The notes beneath the pieces are model-generated. The model did not search any database. It was not told the DNA's origin and saw only the letters and a list, made by a program, of their open reading frames with translations. A DNA stretch of 64,000 nt from Rhynchopus sp. YZ270_cl-10 (taxonomy: Eukaryota > Euglenozoa > Diplonemea > Diplonemida > Diplonemidae): positions 496,001 to 560,000 of the forward strand of contig OZ037911.1 of NCBI GenBank assembly GCA_964035575.1, given 5' to 3'. Positions within the stretch are counted from its first letter, which is position 1. Each line of letters opens with the position of its first letter. Shown piece by piece: positions 11,087-21,500 of the stretch. The translations under genes and the position numbers were made by a program.

Positions 11087-11854
11087 CTACGGAACAAACG
11101 GCACCAAATGGCTGGTATCCGAGGTTCGTGGCGGAACACTACTGCGCTGCCCATAAAAAGGCGAGGACGATGCGGAGGTGAATGCAGACGGGGCTGACCT
11201 TTGATAGAGCCTTGCACGCTGATACACTGAGAGAGGGATATCCATCGAGGCGACAACACGCGCACGGGGAATGCTACCTGCCCCTCCTCCTCCCCCACCT
11301 CCATCCCTCCGCACCGCGGGCACAACGTTAGGTACGCTACCTCCGGGGAAGCCAGCCCCACCACCATTACCCCGCTGCGGAGGAGGTGCAGTTAAAGCCA
11401 AAGGCATTGAGGCACCGTGCCCCTCCGCTGTCTCCTGCGGCGAGCATATCGAGAGCTGCTCATGTCTATCCCGCAGCCCCCTCGCCTCGGCCTCTGCCCT
11501 TTCCAACCGCTCCTCCAACGCTTTGATACGCAGCGCATCAGCATCCTTCTCAGGGGATATGCTTGCCCCAGCGCTGTCTAAAGAAGGCAAAATGCAACGT
11601 GTAGTGCACATCAACCGAGAAGGTGAAGGGGAGATCGAAGATGGTGCAGGTGCGTCCATGTGCATGCCTGTGGTGGTATAGCGTGAGCCAGGCTGCGACA
11701 GAGTGTCGTAGGCGTGGGGTAGGTACGTCTCGGTGTCCTCTTCCGCCTGTTCCACAGAGGAGGCTTTGAGAAAGCCGGCGGGTTCGCCGCGGGCGAAGAT
11801 GCCGCTGAGGTCGAGGTCGTCGTCTGTCCAGTTTTGTAGGCCTTTACCGTGCAT
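11087..11854 (-). CDS. Low-complexity coiled-coil protein, unknown function, 255 aa
   Basis: Single-exon frame from ATG 11854. Residues 1-60 are acidic and polar. Residues about 104-134 are a clear heptad helix (ALEERLERAEAEARGLRDR), a likely short coiled coil. Residues about 155-195 are glycine/proline-rich (GGGGGGGAG). The tail is serine/proline/arginine-rich. No family is recognisable. A stretch near residues 80-93 could be a retained 60-nt intron (a TCGGTTG... donor and CTTCTTTAG acceptor), but the frame is open without it. It lies about 245 bp downstream of the ubiquitin-like/propeller gene on the same strand. Confidence 0.6.
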   Translation of the reverse strand: MHGKGLQNWTDDDLDLSGIFARGEPAGFLKASSVEQAEEDTETYLPHAYDTLSQPGSRYTTTGMHMDAPAPSSISPSPSRLMCTTRCILPSLDSAGASISPEKDADALRIKALEERLERAEAEARGLRDRHEQLSICSPQETAEGHGASMPLALTAPPPQRGNGGGAGFPGGSVPNVVPAVRRDGGGGGGGAGSIPRARVVASMDIPLSVYQRARLYQRSAPSAFTSASSSPFYGQRSSVPPRTSDTSHLVPFVP

Positions 11855-12098
11855 TGTATGGGAAGAGGGAGGAGGGAGGAGGGAAGGTTGTGTAGTGTGT
11901 GATTTGGTATGAACCTGTGGTGTGTGATTTTTGCTATAAAAAACACTAGAGAGGGGGGAAGGGCTTGTGGAACAAAAAATGAACGGAAATCACTAACAAA
12001 ACTGTTGAGAGATTTTCAGCTCCCTATAAACCATCATTACCTCATGTGGGTTATGGTGCGCCTCTGTAGCTAAGTCCGCACCCCCACCTCTACCTCCA

Positions 12099-13214
12099 TC
12101 ATGCATCCTCCACATCGTCAAATGCACACACACGAAGGGCGGTGAGGCCATCTGAGAGCCGCCACTCCTCCAGGAGCGAGGTGGTGGTGAAGAGAAAGCG
12201 CATGCAGGGGGAGGGCACGAGCAGCTCTGCTGTGATAGTGCGCAGGACCGTGGACGTGGCTGCATCGCGCATCTGGAAGCAGTCCTCCACGCGCCCGAAC
12301 AGATACCTGCTGCAGGGGGACCAAACGAGGGGACCTGCCTCCACGTCGTCACAACACCACACTACATCCCCGCTTCTCATGCGCACCTCCAAGCTATGCA
12401 CCGTCCCTGCCTCCAACGCGTTTGAAGCCACAGCAAAGCGCTCACAACATGGCGACACTGCCACCCCCCAACACCGTCGTGATGATATCACCTTATCCAC
12501 CCTAAACGCAACCAAATCGTGCAAATGTGCGCCGTCATCATCCAAACTTACCAACCACATTCCATCCATTGCTACCGAAAACACCCTGAGTATTGTTCTA
12601 TGCAAAAGCACCTTTACCAAAACACCGTCCATATCGTGAAGACGAACTTCACGGGCAGCCCAATGCGCTGAGACAACGTATTTCCAGGTTGTGGCGACCT
12701 GCGTGCTGGGGATTTCGCAGACAGTTCGTATTGTATCACCGGTTGTGGCGTCCAGCTGGTCAACACCCCAATTTGACGCAATGAACAACCACCCCCCGCA
12801 CAGCGACAGCGCTATCCCTGCAACCCGCAAGGCCGTTTCGTATTCGCGCACGGCACGGTGCACGCCGGTTTCAGTGTTGATGACGCAGATCCCTTCGTTC
12901 TTTTCTTTCACATAGCAGTGCTTTCCACAGGAGGATATTACCATAAAGTCAACCTCGTTCCCAAAGCAGTGCTCTGCTGGGCATTTCACCTCCGCGCCTG
13001 TGTACAGCAACGTCAGGCTCGCCCCAGAAGTAATGTCCGTATCCGCGACAGCAGTCTCCCCCAGCATGGCGTGCCCGCAGTGCTGCAGCGTCGCCCCCAC
13101 AACCCCAACCCCAAACGCCCGGCACGCCCTTTCGGTGACGTCCTGCACTACGCTGTCCAAACCTATCTCGATGACGGTGCTCTGCCCAGTGGTGTGCTGG
13201 ACTGTTACCTCCAT
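12099..13214 (-). CDS. Ubiquitin-like domain plus beta-propeller-like protein, 371 aa
   Basis: I chose ATG 13214 (MEVTVQHTTGQ); a pyrimidine tract and TTGCAG lie just upstream, suiting a trans- or cis-splice acceptor. Residues about 1-75 have the alternating strand/helix layout of a ubiquitin-like beta-grasp: a two-strand start, a helix with DVTERACRAFGV, then TLQHCGHAMLGE and a final SLTLLYTG strand. The rest consists of repeated 40-residue beta blocks typical of a degenerate WD40/YVTN-like propeller, e.g. SLCGGWLFIASNWGV, VSPCCERFAVAS and WSPCSRYLFGRV. No catalytic residues are evident. A UBL-propeller protein would be an adaptor, but the specific role is unknown. There are no introns, and it ends in CAFDDVEDA-stop at 12099. 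Confidence 0.7.
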   Translation of the reverse strand: MEVTVQHTTGQSTVIEIGLDSVVQDVTERACRAFGVGVVGATLQHCGHAMLGETAVADTDITSGASLTLLYTGAEVKCPAEHCFGNEVDFMVISSCGKHCYVKEKNEGICVINTETGVHRAVREYETALRVAGIALSLCGGWLFIASNWGVDQLDATTGDTIRTVCEIPSTQVATTWKYVVSAHWAAREVRLHDMDGVLVKVLLHRTILRVFSVAMDGMWLVSLDDDGAHLHDLVAFRVDKVISSRRCWGVAVSPCCERFAVASNALEAGTVHSLEVRMRSGDVVWCCDDVEAGPLVWSPCSRYLFGRVEDCFQMRDAATSTVLRTITAELLVPSPCMRFLFTTTSLLEEWRLSDGLTALRVCAFDDVEDA

Positions 13215-14211
13215 GCTGTGATGTGTCTGCAATGCTTAGTGTGAAGTGTGGCAGCGTATTTTTCCAAAAAGAAAGATTAAACGCAGAAGGATACGTCGAA
13301 CGAAAGAGAAGTCGAACAGCGCCAAACGCCTCACCAGACACTGTACGCAGGCATTTGGAAGGAAGGACATTCAGAAGGAAATGGGGCAGGGGGGGAAGAC
13401 GCGCCAACGAAGGTGACATACAGAACCTTCACGATGTGTGGGTTGAAGTGAACCGGCTCACTTGAAGGGAAGCACTGGCTTCGAGGAGTGAAGCGAAGAG
13501 GTGATGAGGAACATCACTCTCGACGTTCCCAACGTGTTCAACCCGCTCGCACTTACCCTCATATCGGACCCCACGCTAAACACACTCCGGGGAATATTCA
13601 CAACCGTGAACATACAGGAGCTCGGATGGCAGAGTGACGGGACAAGCTGCGACTACGTCGCACTATCCGGAATGTCTGCAAGGGTTATGGTGCTGGGATG
13701 TGGGACCGCTCAACGAACTGCAAGCCACGCTCATCTAGAGAAGAAATGACAAAAAAAAACGAATCAAAAGGATGAGCCACACACTGTATGATCAGGATTT
13801 GCCTTAGGTGCATTGAACAATATCATACAGAAGACTCTGATGATAGGGAATGGATAGAAAAATGACATTGTAACAAAAAAATTATGGGGTATTTGCTTTT
13901 CTTTGAGCGGCTTTTTGTGAATAATAAAACTGCATTCCATGTAGAGCTGAGAACCTTCCGCCCCTTTCCCAAGAAATGTTTTTTTTTCTTCCTTTTTTTA
14001 TTTTCGTTTTTCGATGCATAGCTCCTTTTTTGACATTCACAAAACTACAGAAGAAAAAAAAAAAATGACACTCCACTTTTGCAAGGCAACTACGGCCCTA
14101 AACCCCAAACCTTCCCCAATCCCGTTACCTTCTCCCCTTGCCCGATGAAGGGGTGATGAACCTTTATTCGAATATCTACCGTTGATAGTGAAAGGGGGAA
14201 AAGAAAGAAAA
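13215..14211. other. Intergenic; coding-like + strand fragments
   Basis: No host gene is resolved. Two + strand stretches (about 13265-13462 and 13507-13745) have coding-like composition, e.g. NPLALTLISDPTLNTLRG, but no start context, splice partner or family I recognise. They may be remnants of mobile DNA. The rest is AT-rich. Confidence 0.5.
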
Positions 14212-14255
14212 GTTCATAAGATGGACCTAAGCCTCTCGTGCTTAGTCACCTTAAA
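14212..14255. repeat. Hairpin repeat family A (CTAAGC-CTCTCGT-GCTTAG)
   Basis: The perfect six-base stem CTAAGC/GCTTAG (14227-14232 and 14240-14245) closes the seven-base loop CTCTCGT. ATAAGATGGAC lies on the left and TCACCTTAAAG on the right. This is the archetype of a family with about 15 copies in the window. Confidence 0.9.
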
Positions 14256-14261
14256 GAAAAG

Positions 14262-14305
14262 GTTGAAAGATGAAATGTGCCTCTCGTGCACACCCATCTA
14301 GATGC
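14262..14305. repeat. Hairpin repeat family C (TGTGC-CTCTCGT-GCACA)
   Basis: A perfect five-base stem TGTGC/GCACA (14276-14280 and 14288-14292) closes the same CTCTCGT loop with an otherwise different sequence. Related copies lie at 14443-14472, 29388-29412, 34838-34850, 40458-40492 and 48880-48912. Confidence 0.8.
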
Positions 14306-14364
14306 TCCATCTGTAGGACTGCAGAACCAAGAAAAAATAAAAGAAAAAAATAAAAGGGAAACGT

Positions 14365-14412
14365 TGATAAAGCAAAGCTCAGCCTTTCACTGTACTGAGT
14401 CACCTTTACAAC
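14365..14412. repeat. Hairpin repeat family A, variant with changed stem
   Basis: The stem reads CTCAG/CTGAG instead of CTAAG/CTTAG, a paired change, around a longer loop containing CCTTTCACTGTA. The TCACCTTTA right flank is conserved. Confidence 0.7.
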
Positions 14413-14442
14413 CCACCCAAAAATAAAAGAGAAAAAAAAAAT

Positions 14443-14475
14443 GAAAGATGTGCCTCTCGTACAACACACCAATCA
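14443..14475. repeat. Hairpin repeat family C, copy 2
   Basis: GATGTGCCTCTCGTACAACACACC keeps the loop; the stem is partly lost. Confidence 0.6.
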
Positions 14476-14628
14476 AAAAAAACCCCCCCCCTCTAACCCC
14501 CCCTAGAAAAAGTTGGAATCGCGAACCTCCATATAGGCAATACATCATGAAATAAGAAAAATCGCCCAAAGGAAAGAACACGATAAAAAAGTCTCATTGC
14601 GTATAAAGACACACATCTAAACTTCTTA

Positions 14629-15248
14629 CCGGCCGCGTACATATTACGTCGCGTACTAATTAAGTCGGTTGGGGCAAATGCCGACTTAATTAGTACGCGA
14701 CGTAATAAGTGTGCGACGTAATTAATTTTTGGGAGAAAAACAAAATCTACGTACAAGGTGAGTGGGAAGGGTTTCTGGGATTTCTCTTGGTGTTGGCGTG
14801 TTGTCCCTCGGCGCTTTACAAGGTTACATTGGGCAGAGACTGCAGCATGCAAATGTTTTTTTATTGCGGATTTGAGGAACTCCATTGGCACTTCCCACTC
14901 CTCTTGCGCATACGGAGGTGCTAGACGCACTGTGGCAGAGTTCTCCGTCACTCTTCTTCCACCTTACCCTGTGTCGTCTACACACGCCGCGTGTTGGGTT
15001 TGCTCTCCTCCTCGTTCACACGATCTGCGATGGCCTTCGATATTGTGTGGGTTTGGTGGTATCCCCCCAGTGATGTGCCCACACCAGCTGTGTTCCAACA
15101 TGATACCCCCACTTTTTTTCACCTTACGGTGTGTACTAATTACGTCGCTTTTTGGGCGCCCGAGGGCCCCCAAAAAGCGACTTAATTAGTACGCGACGTA
15201 ATAAGTACCCCCCGTAATAAATACGCGACGTAATATGTACGCGGCCGG
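14629..15248. mobile_element. TA-flanked inverted-repeat element with subterminal hairpins, 620 bp
   Basis: The ends are perfect inverted repeats of 27 bp, starting CCGGCCGCGTACATATTACG, and each is flanked by TA (14627-14628 and 15249-15250), which fits a TA target duplication. Just inside the left end is a 25-bp perfect stem (TTACGTCGCGTACTAATTAA... with its complement, about 14644-14705). The right end has a matching fold-back around GGGCGCCCGAGGGCCCC (about 15125-15205). GCGACGTAAT or its complement recurs at least six times. The middle (about 14730-15120) has a minus frame of about 65 codons that I cannot assign. This structure is that of a non-autonomous DNA transposon. Confidence 0.85.
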
Positions 15249-15444
15249 TAGAGAAGTGGAGACTTTAAAAAAAAAAAATGGACAGTTTTTTTTGTTTTTC
15301 CCCCCACTGCGATACAACGACCGCAGGGAAGGCAACGAAAGTGAAGTCAATAACGTACAGACCACTTATCTGGATGCAAGGCACGATGTGCACCAAAAAA
15401 TACGTTTCTTTCTTTTGAGGGTTCTACTGTAAGGGAAGAAAACA

Positions 15445-15512
15445 CAGTTGATAAGATGATCCGAAACCTCTCTGCTGCTTAGTCACCTTTGATCACATTC
15501 GTTATCGCGCAG
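15445..15512. repeat. Hairpin repeat family A, copy
   Basis: GATAAGATGATCCGAAACCTCTCTGCTGCTTAGTCACCTTTGATCACATTCGTTATCGCGC: flanks conserved, stem degraded. It lies just downstream of the stop of the large gene, in its 3' flank. Confidence 0.75.
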
Positions 15513-15534
15513 CAAACAAAAGTCACACAACCCC

Positions 15535-18500
15535 CTACTCCAGCTCAATGTCGGAACCGTGGCGCTCCTTTGTAAGTGTACGGAGAAGGCTGATCGTCGA
15601 TTTCACGCGCGCAATCTGAGATGGGGGAGGAAATGGGGTATTATGTATTGTGTAGATAATTCCCTCACCAGAGGTACTAAAGAATGAAAATTTTTTGAAG
15701 GAGGCGAAGACAACTATGTACAAGACTGCGCACCTTGTTCCCCATAGAGTGTGGCAGAGACGAGATGCATACTGATCCATGCTGAGGCGATTGTCGTGGA
15801 CACAAAAAGAATCAACAATACAAAAAATTGTTGGAATATCGAAACCCTCAAAAAAACGAGATGGAAAGGCATCACCGATGTAGTACTTTTGGAGGAGTGC
15901 CTCTGTTGCACATCGAGAGGAAGCTTTTTTACATCTATTGAGTGCGCACGGCCAGAGAAAACAGTGTGTGCATGCCTGCTACCGCAATAGCAAATGGACT
16001 GTTCATTTGGCGACGTCCCTCTTCCCTGTTCCAGCATCTCCAAGGCTGACTTCTAGCCCACCAGGGGGCCAAGGTCGCCACCAAGGAGGCAAAGACCGCA
16101 AAAGAAGCTGGCTAAACTGGCTACAAAGTAAGCTCCGAAGGTGCTTCACACTTATCCAGCCCAAGCCCCAAGACTGGTGTCACAACACATACAACCCGAG
16201 ACTACCAGAACACTACGGAAAGAGAGTTCAAGAAGTGAAGAGGGTAGCTGGAAGACGAAAAGGAAGACAAAAAAAAAGGGGGGGATTTTCGGTGTCCGTC
16301 TCAGACGAGCCTCCCCATGCTCTGTTCAGCCATTCTCTCAAAGGTGAATTGCGACGGAGAAACTGTCGCTCCTAAAACAAGAAGGCATGCACCAAAAACA
16401 AGCATACCATCCTCTTCGCCTGAGCGTTGTCCCTCGCGGTCGCGGAGACTGTTGCGGTGTGGAGGCTTTTGCATGGGCGGCTGAGCCAGGGTGATTCTGG
16501 CTGTCTGCGGAGCTCGCAGAGGCAGTGGAGGGCGAGGGCAGACTTGGCGCGGGAGACTTCCTCTGTGTTGCCGCTTTGGATGAGGTGGTTGAGGGGTGTA
16601 TAGAGACGTTTGCGCATCACGCTGCCGGGGATACTAGAGAGCTGCATTGAGCTGCGCTCGTTCAGCAGCCGCTGCAGGACGTTCCCTGCCCACAGCGTCT
16701 GCGTCTCTGTTGGCGCAGCCAGCTCCAGCCCCGCCATGTACACCTCCCGCAGCACCGCACACTGCTCCAGCGCGCTTGCCGCCTGCTTCACAGCGGTGCT
16801 CAACTTCGCCCCCTTATGAACCCTCAACCCCTCAGGGCTAGAGGCTAATAGCTCTGCAACGCATTCGGTCAGGCTGTCGACTAATTCGAGTATGGCTGTG
16901 GTGTGGGGTAGAAAGTGGAGGGGAGGAGGAGGAGGAAAGGGGGGGTTGGATGAAAGTAGGTTAGAGTGATGACAAAGGGTTGTTGTATCTAGGGGTAAAA
17001 GAGATTGAAAAGAAAAGGGGAAAAAATGAAGACTCAAACGGGCGGGGGTTCATCTCAACACGGTGTAATTTGAGTGGGGGGAAAACTTCTTGGGAAAAGA
17101 AAAGTACTGCTGCATACCTTTTGCCGGTGAGGACAGTTCGTCTTCCTTCCCGAAGACGGCCATTTCCTCAAACTCGAGGGGTGCGTTTGCAGCGTTGGCA
17201 TTCAGTGTGAACAGCGGGCGTGTGGTGGCTGCAGCAGAGTTGGCCCTGTGGGTTGGTTTGGTTTGGGTGTTATTCGAACCGGTGAACTCCATCGCAATTA
17301 ATAGCCCACCTGTGTGATTCTTCACACAGCCCTCACCTCATCCGTTGAACTCCTACTACTATCCAGACAGTCTTCACTTTCAGCCAACACTTCTTTAAAA
17401 AGAACTCAGAAAAAAAAAACGCCTTTCTTCCTTGTATTTCACCACCAGAATTGTCGCATATACAAACATAGTTACCATAAACACATTATCACTTTTCATA
17501 AATTTTACAAAAAAAAAAATACTTCTATCATACCAGAAGGCAACGCACTCATCGACGATGGCCTCACGCAGTTCTCTCATCTGTGCAGGGGTGGTCGCTG
17601 CGGTGAAGGGGTAGCCGTGCTCCTTGACAATCTTGATGACGGTTCTTTCTGGGGCACCGGAGGCTGCTTCACAGAGCTCGTTGAGTCTGTTGGTGAAGAC
17701 GTCGCGCTTGGATTCTGCTAAGGTAATAGCCTCGAGCAGACGAGCCACTGCAGGCGATGCTCTGCCCAGGGCCCCTACTGGGGCGGACAACGGCAGGAAC
17801 GCCACCAAATGGAGCCTTACAATCGAACACACCTGCGACACCATCTCGCTCGCCCCGCTCACCCGCACCATATCGCCTGCCGTCAACGCCTTCTTCTCCT
17901 CCTCCCCCATCTGCTCTCTCTCCTTCAAGGATAGGGTTTGGGGGAATCCGGTGTTTCGTGTGTGTGGTGTGCGAAGTTGAAACCTTCCTTTCAAATTCGG
18001 GAGTGACGCTGTCAATACAGGGAGGAGCCATGAAAAGGCGGGTTTCACTGCGGTGAGGACCTTCCCGGAGGCCATGGTGCATCGGACCACTGCGGAGACT
18101 AATTGAAGCATGTGGACCGATTCGGTGTTGCAGCTTTGCTGCAGGCCCTGCTCGCTGAGGAGGTATTCCAGGCGTGGGCCGACGTTTTCAACGAATGCGT
18201 GGAGCTGTGCTGCGACTGCTGCGCTGGGAAGTTTGCGAGCACCATCTACCGGAGGCGGGGTGGCCACCGCCGTCACAGTGTCGAGAATGCCCTGCCAAAG
18301 AGTGCACCACGCTGGCATCACCTCAGAGGTCTTCTCGTTGTGCCGGTCCGCCAAGGAGACGGCGTCGTTCGCTGGAGGCAGGAATAGGTGCAGGGTGGAC
18401 AGAAATGGAACCACCCCAGCCTCTTCCAAGACAGCACAGCCGCTGTTGCATGTTGCCATCCGCTGCAGGCCCTGGAGGATGAGCTGGCCCCGCTCAACCA

Positions 18501-21500
18501 CCTCTTGGATCTTGACACGAGAAAGGTGCGGTTGACTGAGGTGTTCGCACAGCATGCGGTGAAGCGACTGCAGCTGTGCAACAAACGTCTTTGCAAGCTG
18601 CACTGCATGCCTTTCACGCCCTTCCGGTACACCAAAGGTCGACAACGCAACGAATGCTGCTTTGTAGCATTCCAAATCCGCTTGAGAAGCGGACGACAGA
18701 TCCTCCATCGACAGATACTGATGCAAATGCGGGAAAACCGCGCTCGCAAGCGTCGCGCTATCTCCTGTCGCTGCCGCCTTGAACCTCCCTTCAGGCTTCC
18801 CCAGCAGACATAAGGAGACCAACAAATCTGCCTCCCCTGGACGCGCCTTGCCCTTTCTGTTGCTATGCTCTATTCCAAGAGTATTATCCTCATTCGTTGC
18901 ATGAAGCGCTTGAAGCACGTCGTACACCTGCCATACAAGGTGACGGCTGACGGTATGCCGGTCCTGTGTAGAAGCAAAAGGGCGTTCTGAGGTGGACAGA
19001 CGGCCTTCGCGAACCAAATCACTTCGTCTCGACACTTCAGCAATCATTGCGGTAAGAAGACGCGACGCTTCTGCACGAATATGAAGGTCCAGCAGCGGCA
19101 CCAGAGGGGTAGGGTCGGTGCCGTCACCATCAGCAGCTTCATGAGGAGGATGGAGAAGACACTTCTGGAGCAGCACAAAAACCAGACTACTGCGTCCACC
19201 ATGCCTCCAATCGGAAGGGTTCAACAACGCCTGCGTAGGCAGAAGCATATGCGGGTCCGTCTCAGGGTGGAATGGGCAGGCGCTCTTAAGCAGAATGGTG
19301 ACCACACTAGAAACAGAGGTCAGCATGTAGTGCGCCGCAGCAGCCAGGCCCACCACATCGTTAAGCTCCTGACACATACGCAACATAACCCCGCACTTCG
19401 GGTAGGCAGCCTTCAAGGTGTCCATGCAGATGAAGGCCTGTGGAAAGTGGAGGAGTTTTGAAAGTGAAGGTAAAGGTTGTCAGATGGTATCGTTGATTGG
19501 TGGGGGGGAAAAGAGTTGAGTTAATAATAAATATTGGGTGTGTGCGCATTCGCTCGAGGGCGTCTGACATGAATAATAGCAATCTAGCGGTAGGGTGAGT
19601 TGTCAGTGAACGAGGAGGAGAAGTGTCCTACAAGGCCTGGAACGCGCTCCAAAAAGACGGTGTGACTAGGAGCGACAGTACGTTCCACCGTGCAAATCGC
19701 GTTGTCAACGAGAACGAAGAAGGGGATCATGCGGGGGGATTTGCACAAATGACGAGTCTCCTCAAAGAGACGAAGAAGGCCACCACCAACACCTATACCC
19801 ACATTGAACGGGACTTGTCTCAGCAGTTCAAGCACTGCTTCCTCGCATTGAGGCACATCCGATACGCATACGCGACAGTTTGTTGCAACCAACACTGTTG
19901 TGCAGCGACACCAAAGCTGACTGCCTACATAAAACGAAGACAGATGATTTCCCCGAGGGTAATGTTGTGATTGACTTGCCACCGTACCACAGAAGTTTGA
20001 GATGAAAAAGACAGACAGCAGGTCTGAATGTGGACACAGTGCAGTTCCCTACCGAACATAAGATGTGCTGGCAACCTTCGTGGGGTTTGGCCAGTCCAGA
20101 GACACAACAAAGGTATGTTTTAGGGGCAATAAAATGTGACATACCCCAGGCATTTGCTTGCGTGCTGCAGGGGGTGTGTCACCAGACACACCAAAGGCAC
20201 TGCGTAGTGTTGCTAAGGCGGCTTGGCTTGGGTTGGGCATCTGTGAAGAGGGGGGGATGAGGTGAGGTGGGAAGTGGTGCCAAGAACCTCTTTCACGGAG
20301 TGGTTGGTCAACCTTTAAAAAAAAAGTACGGGGTAATTTAAAAGAAACCAGACAATTATACCCGCCAACTGATCTCGATAACTTGATAAAAGGAAAGAAG
20401 ACTTATTTTCGTTGAACGCAGCCCAAAAGGTGAAATCCTGATGTGGCGCAAAGTGAAATGATGTGAAAAAGAAATGGATAAGTCGTTAACAAGTCAAATG
20501 TTGGCTTTCTTTTTGTCTGGTTTCTAAACACACTTCGTGTGGAGGACGGTATTGCACAGTATCCAGTTGACGGTGCCGGGACAAAACAAAAACGGATAGG
20601 GAAAAAAAGGTACTGCAGCATACCACTCCTGCATTCAGCTCCTCCGCCACACCGTTGTCGGACAGTGCTGTGTGCACAGCTGCCTCTGCCTTGCGGAGAA
20701 GTTCGTACAAAGTGACCTATGTGGTGTTGATGTATGTTTTTTTTTTTTTTGCAAAATTGACACTCGCGTCACCACAATGACATACATACACACCCCTTTA
20801 AATTAAATACCCACATCACCAGGACCAATCCCACTTTCAGTTCTAATAATAATCTGACGTTAAAAGGTGGTTTCTAGCCGTTTTTTCCTCTCAATGGCGG
20901 TTTCGGATTTATTTATTTTTTCCCCGCTGAAGGGTCTAAAACCCATCAATACACCCCCTGAAACACTGAAATAGCCTGAAAAAACGAGCACACAAATACT
21001 GGGTGTCTTTTAAAAATAATTTGCCATACCTTCTCTGCAGCCAGTTCCTCGTGAAGCGGATCGGGTGCAAGCGAGGCCATTGCTGAAGGGAAGACCTCCA
21101 GCATCATGGGGGTTGCGGGGAAGAGCGACACTGGGGTGTCCACGCAGTTGTTGTTCGGGGTGTTCGTATGCACCGGCCTGATGAGCGGCGAGACCATCTT
21201 GGGCGACCCATCTCCCGTCAGCCCCACCTTCCTGGGGGACGGCGACGGCGGCTTGGCCGACGCCAGCATCCTCTTCCTCGGCGCGTCCATCACCCTCGGC
21301 ACCGGAAGCTGCGGCACCTTGACGGACCCATAAAACAACCCTGCCGCCTGCCCTAACAATCCATCCAGATGGATCAACCCATCCCCTGCCATGCTGTCCG
21401 TCTCCAACTCACATGGTGACAACATCCCAAGCACACCAGAGGTCGGACTGTTTACATCACAATCCCCCCATTTTCCGAGCACCCTGCCAAGACACCCACG

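Noticed and set aside
14233-14239. Functional tRNA-Glu genes at the hairpin repeats
   Set aside because: Only an anticodon-arm-like hairpin is visible; no acceptor stem, D arm or proper T arm could be drawn.
14227-14245. Rho-independent-type terminator
   Set aside because: The hairpin recurs inside introns and lacks a consistent U tract; the genome is eukaryotic.
19584-19982. An extra exon of the large gene in intron 3
   Set aside because: Exon 3 joins exon 19437-17534 directly in phase 0 and no acceptor/donor pair fits this stretch in frame.
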